Assembly (NCBI RefSeq): GCF_002150685.1
Contig: NZ_MSSW01000068.1
Location: 1-59,611, forward strand
Reading direction: 5' to 3'
DNA: 59,611 nt
Source of the DNA: Algoriphagus antarcticus
GTDB taxonomy: Bacteria > Bacteroidota > Bacteroidia > Cytophagales > Cyclobacteriaceae
The notes beneath the pieces are model-generated. The model made no database searches. It saw nothing but the letters and a program-made list of their open reading frames with translations, and had not been told where the DNA came from. Positions 9,843 through 18,659 of the stretch are shown in pieces. The position numbers and the translations under genes are program-made. Each line of letters opens with the position of its first letter. Position 1 is the first letter of the stretch.

Positions 9843-9949
9843 CCTTACAAATTCAGATAATTAGCGCTGGAATTCAAGCTCTTTTCCAAATCAGGATTTA
9901 ATAAAAGTTTAATAATTTAAGAAACTGAAATCATTCTTCCTTTAATCCC

Positions 9950-9957
9950 TATTTTTG
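9950..9957 (+). promoter_or_regulatory. Bacteroidota -7 box (TATTTTTG) for pfkA
   Basis: This is a perfect match to TAnnTTTG, the -7 element used by the Bacteroidota primary sigma factor. It would give a 5' leader of about 85 bases before the pfkA ATG. I see no good -33 TTG at the right distance. Confidence 0.5.
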
Positions 9958-10047
9958 AGCTTTAAACCTATGAACATGAAATCGAGCAATATTCAGGTGT
10001 CACACATGCGAGATTCCATATGACCGCTGAAAAACAATTATAGACAT

Positions 10048-11022
10048 ATGAAAAAAATAGCAGTTTTTACTTCTGGAGGAGATAGTCCTGGCATGAACGC
10101 TTGCGTAAGAGCGGTGGTTCGGACCGCTATTTTCAAAGAATTAGAAGTATATGGAATATATCGTGGATATGAAGGCATGATCGATGGCGAAATAAAGCGC
10201 ATGCAATCACATTCTGTCAGTAATATAGTACAGCGAGGTGGAACGGTGCTGAAGTCTGCCAGATCTATGGAATTCATGACGCCTGAAGGCAGAAAAAAAG
10301 CTTTTGATAATCTTAGCGCTTTTGGCATCCAAGGCTTGGTGGCAATAGGTGGTGATGGTACGTTTAGAGGTGCGAAGGTGTTTTTTGAGGAGTACGGAAT
10401 CCCAACTATCGGCTGTCCGGGAACTATAGATAATGACCTATATGGCACTGATTATACCATTGGATTTGACACGGCGGTAAATACTGCACTGGAAGCGATC
10501 GATAAAATCCGTGATACGGCGGCGGCTCACGATAGGATTTTCTTTATTGAGGTGATGGGAAGGGATGCCGGATTTATTGCTGTAGAATCAGGAATAGGCG
10601 GAGGTGCCGAATTCGTGATGGTTCCAGAAACGCAAACAGACCTTGAAGAAGTCGTAAAATCTCTGAAAAACCTCAGGAAAAGCAAATCCTCAAGTATAAT
10701 CGTGGTAGCTGAAGGTGATGATGCAGGTAATGCACAGACCATCATGGAAAAAGTGAAAACCAAGTTAAACGATCCTTCGAAGGATTTTAAAGTAACTACT
10801 CTTGGTCATATTCAGCGTGGAGGAAACCCTACTGCACGAGATAGAGTATTAGCTAGCAGATGCGGAATGGCGGCAGTAGAAGGTCTTATTGCTGGTCATC
10901 AATTTCACATGGCTGGAGTTGTCAATCAGGAAGTGGTATTCACAACCTTCGCAGATTGCATAGGAAAGACTAAAGCACTGATCGAAGATCATCTTAAATT
11001 AATGAAAATCTTAAGTATATAA
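10048..11022 (+). CDS. pfkA: ATP-dependent 6-phosphofructokinase
   Basis: A 324-residue glycolytic enzyme that phosphorylates fructose 6-phosphate to fructose 1,6-bisphosphate. It opens with KKIAVFTSGGDSPGMNACVRA, the ATP-binding loop. The GGDGTFRGA motif has Gly at residue 104, the residue that marks ATP-dependent rather than pyrophosphate-dependent enzymes. The catalytic TIDNDL follows, and VTTLGHIQRGG lies in the C-terminal half. The next gene starts one base after the stop codon, so the two are probably co-transcribed. Confidence 0.95.
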   Translation: MKKIAVFTSGGDSPGMNACVRAVVRTAIFKELEVYGIYRGYEGMIDGEIKRMQSHSVSNIVQRGGTVLKSARSMEFMTPEGRKKAFDNLSAFGIQGLVAIGGDGTFRGAKVFFEEYGIPTIGCPGTIDNDLYGTDYTIGFDTAVNTALEAIDKIRDTAAAHDRIFFIEVMGRDAGFIAVESGIGGGAEFVMVPETQTDLEEVVKSLKNLRKSKSSSIIVVAEGDDAGNAQTIMEKVKTKLNDPSKDFKVTTLGHIQRGGNPTARDRVLASRCGMAAVEGLIAGHQFHMAGVVNQEVVFTTFADCIGKTKALIEDHLKLMKILSI

Positions 11023-11023
11023 A

Positions 11024-11359
11024 ATGGGTTTCATACCAATATTTATCATGCTGGGAGCCGGAGGGCTCCTATTTTTCCTCACTGTGAAAAATGCTTTGCA
11101 GCGCAAACTAAATCATCAGAAAGAGCTACTCATTAAGTTAAATTCCTTAAATCCTGCTTTGGGGATTATGGTGGAAGATTCTTCTGATCCAGATTTGCTA
11201 ATAGGTGCACTCAAGCAAAACCGAGTAGATAAAAGTATTGCGGAGAAAGCTCTTAAAATCATTCGAGACTTGAAGGTCAACCGTATTCAATACAATGCAC
11301 TGCTAAAAAAAGCGCCATATAACTGGGTTGGTAAAATTGCCAGCTTTCAGAAAATCTGA
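11024..11359 (+). CDS. Small membrane-anchored protein, unknown function
   Basis: A 111-residue protein I do not recognise. Residues about 3-22 form one transmembrane helix (GFIPIFIMLGAGGLLFFLTV), and the rest is charged and helical, presumably facing the cytoplasm. It follows pfkA after a single base. Its 3' end overlaps the convergent miaA by 13 bases. The tight coupling to pfkA and a sensible start support a real gene. Confidence 0.7.
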   Translation: MGFIPIFIMLGAGGLLFFLTVKNALQRKLNHQKELLIKLNSLNPALGIMVEDSSDPDLLIGALKQNRVDKSIAEKALKIIRDLKVNRIQYNALLKKAPYNWVGKIASFQKI

Positions 11360-12288
11360 GCTTGTAGGTAAGCTAAAATATCTTCCTGATTTTCGGGAGA
11401 AAACCACCTGATCTTCCCGTCTTTCTTGAACCAAGTCAGTTGGCGCTTGGCATAGCGTCTTGAATTTCTTTTGAGCAAGCGGATAGCTTCTTCCTTGTTG
11501 TATTTCCCCTCTAAGAATCCGAAGATTTCTGAATATCCTACAGTTTGCAATGCATTCAGATGTCTTTTCTCAAAAAGAGAACCTGCCTCATCAAACAATC
11601 CCGCATCAATCATCTGATCCATACGAAAGTCTATCCGAGAATACAGTTCTTCTCGATCTCTTTCTAAACCGATTTTGATCACCTTGAATGGCCGTTCCTT
11701 TTTGGATTTCACTCGAAATGAGCTGAATTTCTTGCTCGTAGCTCTCCAGATTTCCAAGGCTCTCATGAGTCGCTGAGGATTCTTTTGATCGACTTTTTCG
11801 AAATACTCCGGATCATTTTTAGCTACTTCCCCCTGCAGAAATCCCAAGCCTTTTTCCTCATACTCCTGTATAATCTGCTGCCTGACTCCTGCTGCTATTT
11901 CAGGCATTTCATCCAAGCCATTTACGATAGCATCGGCAAACAAACCTGATCCGCCAGTCATGATCACCACTTGGTGCTTTGCAAACAATTCCTCCAGCAA
12001 TGCCATACTCTCCCGCTCAAACTTGCGGACATCATACTCCTCAACGATGGACAAACTATCGATAAGGTGGTGAGGAACTTGCTTCAATTCATCTGAATTG
12101 GGTTTTGCCGTACCTAGATTCATCTCACGATAAAACTGTCTGCTGTCACAGGATACAATTTCAGTCTTGAATTTTTTAGCTAGATTTAGACAAACATCGG
12201 TCTTGCCGACGGCGGTGGGGCCCACCACTAAGATCAAGTAGGAATGATTAGACAAAATGTGTGTGATTAGCTGAAAGCAAAAATCCAA
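11347..12288 (-). CDS. miaA: tRNA dimethylallyltransferase
   Basis: MiaA transfers a dimethylallyl group to A37 of tRNAs that read codons starting with U. The P-loop GPTAVGKT lies near the N-terminus, followed by VSCDSRQFYREMNLGTAKP (tRNA and substrate contacts), HHLIDS, TGGSGLFADAIVNGLDEMP and a C-terminal RRYAKRQLTWFK. The longest frame starts with TTG at 12288. A second TTG at 12255, giving SNHSYLILVVGPTAVGKT, fits the usual family start better, and no ATG is available. It is divergent from the next gene with only 9 bases between the longest frames, so promoters must overlap coding sequence. Confidence 0.92.
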   Translation of the reverse strand: MDFCFQLITHILSNHSYLILVVGPTAVGKTDVCLNLAKKFKTEIVSCDSRQFYREMNLGTAKPNSDELKQVPHHLIDSLSIVEEYDVRKFERESMALLEELFAKHQVVIMTGGSGLFADAIVNGLDEMPEIAAGVRQQIIQEYEEKGLGFLQGEVAKNDPEYFEKVDQKNPQRLMRALEIWRATSKKFSSFRVKSKKERPFKVIKIGLERDREELYSRIDFRMDQMIDAGLFDEAGSLFEKRHLNALQTVGYSEIFGFLEGKYNKEEAIRLLKRNSRRYAKRQLTWFKKDGKIRWFSPENQEDILAYLQAQIF

Positions 12289-12297
12289 AGTAAAGTA

Positions 12298-13050
12298 ATG
12301 AAAAGCAAAAAGGTGTTGATTGTGGATAATAATGACTTGAACAGAAAGTTATTTGAAAGCCTGATCGGCCAGTTCTATAGCTTTGAAGCAGTCAAAAATG
12401 GAGTGGAGGCGGTTCAGAGAGCTTCCAAAGAGAAATTTGATTTGATCTTAATGGATATCCAAATGCCTGAAATGGACGGTATCACTGCATCAAAAATAAT
12501 CAGACGACAAGCAGCACATCCATGTCCCATAATCGCAATTACTGCTTATTCACCTGAATCCACTAGAAAATGCTTTTTGGAAATGGGGTTTGATGATTTA
12601 ATCACAAAACCTATCCGCGCCAAGGAGTTTTTGGCTGTGATCTCAGCTAAAATCCATCCTAATAAACATAATGATTCACAACTCGCAGACACCAATCATG
12701 AGGATGCTGTTTTAGATAAAAAGGTCATTCATCAACTCTTGAAATACACACCCATAGAGACTATCAAATCCATCTACGTTGACTTCCTGAGGGAATATGA
12801 CCAGCTGATCTGTCATATAGACACCGCTTTTCAGGAAAGAAATATAGAGGTTCTGATTGAAAATCTACATACACTTAAAGGGAATTCGGGCACGTTGGGT
12901 GCCAACGCTATTTTTAATTTATCAAGTGATGCTGATGGGAAAGCAAGGGCACAGGATTGGGATTCTTTGGAAAAAGCAATAAAAAAACTAAAAAATGAGC
13001 GCATTATATTTGAGAATTATCTCGCAGAAGAGACTACTTTTAGCACATGA
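12298..13050 (+). CDS. Response regulator with C-terminal HPt domain
   Basis: A 250-residue phosphorelay protein without an output domain. Residues 1-120 are a receiver domain: acidic pair in IVDNNDLN, phospho-acceptor D53 in LILMDIQMPEMDG, Thr in AITAYS and Lys in TKPI. Residues about 140-245 form a histidine phosphotransfer domain with phospho-accepting H191 in ENLHTLKGNSGTLGA. It could pass phosphate from a kinase to the single-domain receiver encoded next, which it overlaps by 4 bases (ATGA). No kinase lies in this operon. Confidence 0.9.
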   Translation: MKSKKVLIVDNNDLNRKLFESLIGQFYSFEAVKNGVEAVQRASKEKFDLILMDIQMPEMDGITASKIIRRQAAHPCPIIAITAYSPESTRKCFLEMGFDDLITKPIRAKEFLAVISAKIHPNKHNDSQLADTNHEDAVLDKKVIHQLLKYTPIETIKSIYVDFLREYDQLICHIDTAFQERNIEVLIENLHTLKGNSGTLGANAIFNLSSDADGKARAQDWDSLEKAIKKLKNERIIFENYLAEETTFST

Positions 13051-13424
13051 ATAACCCTAAAAAAATCCTTGTCGGAGAAGACAGTTCAGTTATCATCAAC
13101 TTGACAAAAAGCATTCTTTCATTTGAAAATTACCAAATGAAGGCAGCCAAAAATGGCAAGCAAGTTTTAGAGATGCTAGAAAAAGAGGAGTTTGATCTTA
13201 TTCTAATGGATCTCAACATGCCCGTAATGGATGGGGCTAGCTGTACCAAAATGATCCGAGAATTGGATGAACCCACCAAATCTAAGCTTCCGATCATTGC
13301 TATTTCAGGAAACATGCATAACTATACCATGGATGAATTCAGAAGATTGGGATTTGATGATTTCATCCAGAAACCACTTGATTACGACAAATTACTTGCT
13401 ACTGTGAAGAGATTCCTGAGTTGA
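13047..13424 (+). CDS. Single-domain response regulator
   Basis: A 125-residue stand-alone CheY-like receiver with an acidic GEDSS motif, phospho-acceptor D55 (LILMDLNMPVMDG), a Ser at the Thr position (AISGNM) and the conserved Lys in QKPL. It is translationally coupled to the receiver-HPt gene upstream and followed after one base by another small gene. It probably sits at the end of the relay or acts as a phosphate sink. Confidence 0.9.
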   Translation: MNNPKKILVGEDSSVIINLTKSILSFENYQMKAAKNGKQVLEMLEKEEFDLILMDLNMPVMDGASCTKMIRELDEPTKSKLPIIAISGNMHNYTMDEFRRLGFDDFIQKPLDYDKLLATVKRFLS

Positions 13425-13425
13425 T

Positions 13426-13704
13426 ATGGCAATAAAATATACTAAGCACTTTTTGGATAAACTTGAAAATCTATTCGCTTCATCAGAATACATGCTGCGC
13501 TACGAAAAGGGTACTTTCAAATCCGGCTACTGTGTATTGAATGATGCCAAAATCGTAATCGTAAACAAATATTTTCCCTTAGAAGGAAAAATCAATGCAC
13601 TAATTGACATTCTGATCGAGCTGAATCTAGACCCCGCAGATTTCAAGGATAAAGCAAATCATGACTTCCTCACTGATCTGAGACAAACCCAGCTAAAATT
13701 TTGA
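13426..13704 (+). CDS. Conserved small protein, unknown function
   Basis: A 92-residue cytoplasmic protein with no motif I can assign. The sequence YEKGTFKSGYCVLNDAKIVIVNKYFPLEGK suggests a small alpha/beta fold with a beta hairpin. It starts two bases after the receiver stop and its stop overlaps the TTG start of the following hydrolase (TTGA). This places it firmly in a coupled operon. Small proteins of this type recur in Bacteroidota as far as I remember. Confidence 0.75.
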   Translation: MAIKYTKHFLDKLENLFASSEYMLRYEKGTFKSGYCVLNDAKIVIVNKYFPLEGKINALIDILIELNLDPADFKDKANHDFLTDLRQTQLKF

Positions 13705-14465
13705 AAGTAACTTTTTTAGGCACCGGTACTTCACAAGGCGTTCCCGTGATCGGATGCAGCTGTCCTGTATGCAAATCACTGGACTTCCGAGACAAGAGGT
13801 TTAGATCCTCCGTCCATATTCAAATCGGCAAATTGAGTCTGGTAATTGATACAGGGCCAGACTTCCGAAGTCAGATTCTCCGAGCAGGAATCACCGAACT
13901 CGATGCGGTGATATTCACCCATGAGCACAAAGACCATACAGCCGGTCTGGATGATATTCGCCCATTTAACTTCAAGCAACGAAAGGATATGCCTGTCTTC
14001 GGGAAGCCTCAAGTGCTGGAGCAGATCAAACGTGAGTTCGCATATATTTTCAGTGGAAAAAGATATCCCGGAGTTCCGCAAGTAGAGACCATTGAGATCG
14101 ACGACAATCCATTTACGATAGAAGGAATCACGATCACTCCTATTCCTGTGATGCATTACAAGCTTCCTGTTTTGGGATTTCGCATAGGAGATTTCACCTA
14201 TATCACAGATGCCAATCACATTCCGGAAGATTCGCTGAAATTAATTGAAGGAACTGAAACGTTGGTTCTCAATGCGCTGCAAATGGAGTCTCATATTTCC
14301 CATTTCACCCTTGACGAAGCTGTAGAAATGGCGAAGAAAATCGGTGCGAAGAACACTTATTTCACACATATTTCCCATAAACTCGGCTTACACAATACAG
14401 TGGACCAAGAATTACCTGAAGGAATAGCCTTGGCCTATGATGGGCTTCAGCTAACTTTGGGCTAA
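13701..14465 (+). CDS. MBL-fold metal-dependent hydrolase, PhnP-like
   Basis: A 254-residue metallo-beta-lactamase-fold phosphodiesterase-type protein. The N-terminus FLGTGTSQGVPVIGCSCPVC is typical of the PhnP/RNase Z-like branch and includes a CxCxxC zinc site. The metal-binding motif is H74-x-H76-x-D78-H79 (THEHKDH), and further ligands lie in YITDANHI and YFTHISHKLG. The start is TTG at 13701, coupled to the upstream stop. The stop shares a base with the next ATG (TAATG). The substrate is unknown; cyclic phosphates are plausible by homology. Confidence 0.88.
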   Translation: MKVTFLGTGTSQGVPVIGCSCPVCKSLDFRDKRFRSSVHIQIGKLSLVIDTGPDFRSQILRAGITELDAVIFTHEHKDHTAGLDDIRPFNFKQRKDMPVFGKPQVLEQIKREFAYIFSGKRYPGVPQVETIEIDDNPFTIEGITITPIPVMHYKLPVLGFRIGDFTYITDANHIPEDSLKLIEGTETLVLNALQMESHISHFTLDEAVEMAKKIGAKNTYFTHISHKLGLHNTVDQELPEGIALAYDGLQLTLG

Positions 14466-16045
14466 TGCATCTAAATTATCATTTCCTGAAATACCTCTGC
14501 CCTGAGCTGGGAAAAGCTTTTTTGGGCAAAAAAATCATCGCTTGTTTTTCCCAAAACAAAGATGAGCTAATCCTCGAGACCGAGGATTCAGAAGAATCGA
14601 GATTTATCCGCGCACATTTTCTGCCACCACAGATTTATCTCTCTTTTCCAGAGAATTTCCAGCGCGCCAAGCGAAACAGCATAGATCTTTTCAAGGAACT
14701 AATCGGGGATAAAATCCTAGAATGTAACGTATTCAGTTTTGAGCGGGCTTTCTATTTTAGACTTAGTTCAGGAAAAATCCTCCTTTTCAAACTGCATGCT
14801 AATAGAAGTAATGTGCTCCTGTACGAAAAAGATGGCAATGTTCCTACTAAGTTATTCCGAAATGGAATCAGTGAAGACCGCGATTTAGACTGGAATTCCT
14901 TAAATAAAAATTATGACCTGAGCCTGGAAAGCTTCGAAAAACTGGAAGGAAATGCTTCACAGTTCCTTCCCACGCTGGGAGCTATTCCAAGAAACTGGCT
15001 GAAAGCAAGAGGCTATCCAGAGGCTGAACTGCAAACTAAATGGGAGCTCATGCAAGAGCTGTTGGATATACTTGACACTCCACTTTTTTCTTTGGTAGAA
15101 AAGAATGGGGAAATACACCTGAGCCTTTTACCAGAAAATAATCCAGTCAAAAGTTTCTCAAACCCTATTCAAGCCACCAATGAACTGTTTTATTTGGCAC
15201 TTGTTCGTGGAAGTTTTGAAAAGGATAAAAACTCCTTACTTAAAAAGTATCAAGAACAATTTAAGCGAACCAATTCATACATTCAAAAATCTTCGCAGAA
15301 ATTGGAAGAACTCCGCAATTCTCCTCCACCCTCACAACTTGCGGATGTGATCATGGCAAATCTTCATGTATTTCAGGATGGGAGACTGGAGGCTGAATTA
15401 ATGGATTTTTATTCCGGAGAAAACATCCAAGTAAAACTCAAACCAAAACAAAAACCGCAAGATCATGCGGCATCCTTGTACAGAAAGAGCAAGAATAGAA
15501 AATTAGAATGGGAGCAACTGGACAAGACTATTGCGGCAAAAATCAAGCAAGCAGTGGTACTTGAAGGCAAAATAGAAGAACTGAATGCTATTGAGGATTT
15601 CAGAGCACTGAAAAATTACAAGAAATCTCATGGTGAGGATAAAGCCCTGCAAAAAGACGCGGTTGTATTGCCTTTCAAAACTTTTGAATTCGAGGGTTTC
15701 CCGATCTGGGTAGGTAAGTCTGCCCACGGAAACGACGATATGCTTCGCGGCTACACCAAGAAAGACGACATCTGGCTACACGCACGCATGGTTCCGGGTT
15801 CTCATGTACTTATCAAAACTTCAGGGCTTAAAAGCATTCCTGTGTCTGTACTGGAGACTGCTGCTTCCCTTGCCGCCTTTTACTCAAAAAATAAAAATGA
15901 AACTATCGCCCCGGTGATTCACACTGAAGCCAAATATGTTAGAAAAGTAAAGGGTTCTCCGGCAGGATCTGTGATGGTGGAAAAAGAAAAAGTGCTGATG
16001 GTGACACCCAAAGGGCCTGAGGAGATTTTTGGAAAAGGTGATTAG
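14465..16045 (+). CDS. NFACT-family RNA-binding protein (RqcH/Rqc2-like)
   Basis: A 526-residue member of the NFACT family, which in other bacteria (RqcH) binds stalled large ribosomal subunits and helps tag nascent chains. The N-terminal NFACT-N domain covers about residues 1-200, a helical coiled-coil region about 240-390, and the C-terminal NFACT-R (DUF814) domain about 395-505 with IWVGKSAHGNDDMLRGYTKK and HARMVPGSHVLIKT. It is coupled to the upstream hydrolase gene and ends the operon, followed by a bidirectional terminator. Its role in Bacteroidota is not certain; quality control of translation is an inference from the family. Confidence 0.85.
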   Translation: MHLNYHFLKYLCPELGKAFLGKKIIACFSQNKDELILETEDSEESRFIRAHFLPPQIYLSFPENFQRAKRNSIDLFKELIGDKILECNVFSFERAFYFRLSSGKILLFKLHANRSNVLLYEKDGNVPTKLFRNGISEDRDLDWNSLNKNYDLSLESFEKLEGNASQFLPTLGAIPRNWLKARGYPEAELQTKWELMQELLDILDTPLFSLVEKNGEIHLSLLPENNPVKSFSNPIQATNELFYLALVRGSFEKDKNSLLKKYQEQFKRTNSYIQKSSQKLEELRNSPPPSQLADVIMANLHVFQDGRLEAELMDFYSGENIQVKLKPKQKPQDHAASLYRKSKNRKLEWEQLDKTIAAKIKQAVVLEGKIEELNAIEDFRALKNYKKSHGEDKALQKDAVVLPFKTFEFEGFPIWVGKSAHGNDDMLRGYTKKDDIWLHARMVPGSHVLIKTSGLKSIPVSVLETAASLAAFYSKNKNETIAPVIHTEAKYVRKVKGSPAGSVMVEKEKVLMVTPKGPEEIFGKGD

Positions 16046-16177
16046 AAAAAAAATGGGAATTAGTCAGTTGCAAATCTTAGTGTAGTCAGTGCTTGTAAAT
16101 TATAAAAAGTAGTAAAAGGTAAGTGGTGAGTTTTGATCTTCGCCTCCGTTCGTGTGATAGAAACGGGAAAACGCGAT

Positions 16178-16215
16178 AAAAAAAGAGTCTCGAAAAATTC
16201 CGAGACTCTTTTTTT
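16178..16215. terminator. Bidirectional terminator between convergent operons
   Basis: GAGTCTCG (16185-16192) pairs with CGAGACTC (16201-16208). The stem is flanked by seven A residues on one side and seven T residues on the other, so it works for both strands. It is the only clear element in the 345-base gap 16046-16390. Confidence 0.9.
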
Positions 16216-16390
16216 AAATTTACTAATTTGATTAAACGGAATCTTGCCAGTAGAAAATTTATAGGATCAAAAATTCAAAGACACCTTGAATTCTGCTTTA
16301 CTCCGGTCATCGGTCATCGGACTTCCGACCCATTGACCAAAGAGAATTCACTTACTGGCAGAAAAGCGTACATACAGATTTACTGAAATC

Positions 16391-17815
16391 TTATTCTACG
16401 ATATGCACTTTTAGCATGTTAGTTTTACCTTTTGATTTAAGTGGCATGCTACCAGTGTTTACAATTATATCACCAGCATGCACATGGTCATCTTGCTTCA
16501 GCGTATTTTCAATATCTGCAAAAGTAGCGTCAGTTGATACCAGATTTTCATAGAAATATGCTCTCACCCCCCAAACTAAGCTCATTTGCGTGATCAAAGA
16601 TTTGTTTCTGGTGAATACGAAAATATTTGCTGACGGTCTGTGAGAAGCAATTCTAAATCCAGTGAAACCAGAAGAAGTAATACCTACGATTGCTTTTGCT
16701 TTCACATTTCTAGAAAGTCTAGAGGCCATCAAGATCAAGTTGTTGCTCAAGAACGTATCGTCATCCTCAGGGATTTTGTAGAGGTTATGATAGATATCTG
16801 CATTTTCTTCCAAGTAGCTAATGATACTGCTCATCGCTTTCACAGCATTCACAGGGTATTTACCCGAAGCAGTCTCAGCTGAAAGCATTACTGCATCAGC
16901 GCCATCAAGAACAGCATTCGCAACGTCATTAGTCTCTGCACGAGTAGGACGAGGATTCACAATCATACTCTCCATCATCTGGGTAGCTATGATCACCGGC
17001 TTGCAGGCAAGCTTACATTTCTCTACTATTCTTTTTTGCCAAAGAGGGACGATTTCCATAGGAACTTCCACTCCCAAGTCACCACGAGCAACCATAATAG
17101 CGTCTGTAGCCTCGATGATCGCATCGATATTTTCTAATGCTTCAGGCTTTTCGATTTTCGCGACGATTTTACAAACCTTGCCTTTCGCTACTATTCTTTC
17201 TCTCAGGTCAATGATATCTTCAGCTGATCTTACAAATGAAAGTGCGATCCAATCTACTTCCTGCTCTAAGCCGAAAGCTAAATCTTCTATGTCCTTCTCA
17301 GTAAGAGAAGGAGCACTTACTTTAGTATTTGGAAGGTTGATACCCTTTCTAGACTTCAGTATTCCGCCGTGGATTACACTACAGTTTACATTTTTGCCAT
17401 CGGTATCGATCACCAAAACTTCCAGGTTGCCATCGTCAATCAAGATACGGTCGCCTGTCTGCACATCGTTGGGAAGATTCTGGTAGACAGTACTCACCAA
17501 GCTACTAGTCCCAACCACAGGATCGTTTGTAATGGTTATTTTTTCTCCGGGCTTGATCTCTACTCCATTGTTTTCTACTTCTCCTACGCGGATTTTGGGG
17601 CCTTGAAGATCTTGGAGAATTCCTAGATTAAGTCCTTCATCCTTATTAATCTGTCTGATTATTTTCGCTACTTCGGCGTGGATATCGTGTGTGCCGTGCG
17701 AAAAATTTAAACGAAATACATTAGCTCCGGCAGCAGCCAAGCTTTTGATAGTTTCGTAGTTATTTGAAGCAGGGCCTATTGTTGCGAGAATCTTGGTCTT
17801 ATTGAAATGGCTCAT
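16391..17815 (-). CDS. pyk: Pyruvate kinase
   Basis: A 474-residue glycolytic enzyme converting phosphoenolpyruvate and ADP to pyruvate and ATP. It shows the N-terminal TKILATIGPASNN and FRLNFSHGTH, the signature IVAKIEKPEALENIDAII with the catalytic Lys, MVARGDLGVE for metal binding, and VIIATQMMESMI. The C-terminal domain is complete. It lies just downstream of the IPExxxVDY gene (7-base gap) in one transcription unit. Confidence 0.96.
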   Translation of the reverse strand: MSHFNKTKILATIGPASNNYETIKSLAAAGANVFRLNFSHGTHDIHAEVAKIIRQINKDEGLNLGILQDLQGPKIRVGEVENNGVEIKPGEKITITNDPVVGTSSLVSTVYQNLPNDVQTGDRILIDDGNLEVLVIDTDGKNVNCSVIHGGILKSRKGINLPNTKVSAPSLTEKDIEDLAFGLEQEVDWIALSFVRSAEDIIDLRERIVAKGKVCKIVAKIEKPEALENIDAIIEATDAIMVARGDLGVEVPMEIVPLWQKRIVEKCKLACKPVIIATQMMESMIVNPRPTRAETNDVANAVLDGADAVMLSAETASGKYPVNAVKAMSSIISYLEENADIYHNLYKIPEDDDTFLSNNLILMASRLSRNVKAKAIVGITSSGFTGFRIASHRPSANIFVFTRNKSLITQMSLVWGVRAYFYENLVSTDATFADIENTLKQDDHVHAGDIIVNTGSMPLKSKGKTNMLKVHIVE

Positions 17816-17822
17816 TAGGGTG

Positions 17823-18251
17823 TTAATATGTTAATAGGTTTTCTTTTGATTTAAGTTTGCTTACATCCAGCTTCATCACATTTTGGATGTAGCGATTTTT
17901 TGCCAGCTGGTTGGCAAAGGTATTAATACTTATTTGAAAGGTCTCGTCCTGTACCAAAAGGAAATAGTCCATGGATTTCAATTCTGGTATCAAATACGAC
18001 ACTTGATTTGTTGAGTTTAAAGCCTTATTTCTTAAAAGTTGAACAAATCCATGAGGTAAAGAAAGGAAATATTGAGCGATTTTCAGGCTTGGAAGGGTCA
18101 TAAATTCCAGTAAAAGATCCTCGGATTTGATAAGGTTCAGGTCTAATTCCCTATTGATAAGCCAAGCCATTTTATAGTCCTTAACGGGCGATACAAGCCC
18201 CAAAAGATCAAAATCATACGTATGTTCAATTAGTAATTTGGCCTTCTTCAT
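17823..18251 (-). CDS. IPExxxVDY family protein
   Basis: A 142-residue small protein of a family restricted to Bacteroidota as far as I know. The naming motif appears as IPELKSMDY (Met replacing Val), and the typical aromatic-rich ending is present. Function is unknown. Its place directly upstream of pyk and divergent from acpP is the usual arrangement for this family, which suggests a link to central metabolism or lipid synthesis, but that is inference only. Confidence 0.85.
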   Translation of the reverse strand: MKKAKLLIEHTYDFDLLGLVSPVKDYKMAWLINRELDLNLIKSEDLLLEFMTLPSLKIAQYFLSLPHGFVQLLRNKALNSTNQVSYLIPELKSMDYFLLVQDETFQISINTFANQLAKNRYIQNVMKLDVSKLKSKENLLTY

Positions 18252-18273
18252 GCAGGGAAAAAATGAATCAAAA

Positions 18274-18281
18274 CAAAGTTA
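18274..18281 (-). promoter_or_regulatory. -7 box for the IPExxxVDY-pyk operon
   Basis: CAAAGTTA on the plus strand reads TAACTTTG on the minus strand, a perfect TAnnTTTG match 23 bases from the start codon. No convincing -33 element was found. Confidence 0.45.
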
Positions 18282-18341
18282 GAAAATATAATTCAACTTC
18301 TATGGTCAACAAATTGCATAAAAATTTACTTCAATCTTTTC

Positions 18342-18373
18342 TTTGTCAATTAGGCATTAAATATATTTCTTTG
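18342..18373 (+). promoter_or_regulatory. Promoter for acpP-fabF-rnc
   Basis: TTTG (18342-18345), a 20-base spacer and TTTCTTTG (18366-18373) match the Bacteroidota TTTG/TAnnTTTG promoter with one mismatch. It lies about 30 bases before the acpP ATG. Confidence 0.55.
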
Positions 18374-18403
18374 CGAAGTGTTAATAACTAAACTGATCAC
18401 AAA

Positions 18404-18640
18404 ATGTCTGAAATTGCACAAAAAGTAAAAGCCATCATCGTTGACAAACTTGGCGTAGAAGAGTCTGAAGTTACTTTGGAGGCGAGCTTTACCAACGATC
18501 TTGGTGCTGATTCTCTTGATACTGTAGAATTGATAATGGAATTCGAAAAAGAATTCAACATTTCTATTCCAGATGATCAGGCTGAACAAATCGGTACTGT
18601 TGGACAAGCAGTCACCTACTTGGAAGCTAACGTAAAATAA
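18404..18640 (+). CDS. acpP: Acyl carrier protein
   Basis: A 78-residue carrier of growing fatty acyl chains. The phosphopantetheine attachment serine is S37 in GADSLDTVE. The protein is acidic and helical, as expected. It is followed 19 bases later by fabF, the usual pairing in fatty acid synthesis. Confidence 0.97.
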   Translation: MSEIAQKVKAIIVDKLGVEESEVTLEASFTNDLGADSLDTVELIMEFEKEFNISIPDDQAEQIGTVGQAVTYLEANVK

Positions 18641-18659
18641 TAATTCCTAAATTCATTCT

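Noticed and set aside
16821..17486. 221-codon plus-strand frame opposite pyk
   Set aside because: It is an antisense shadow of pyruvate kinase, which has all its family motifs in the other strand.
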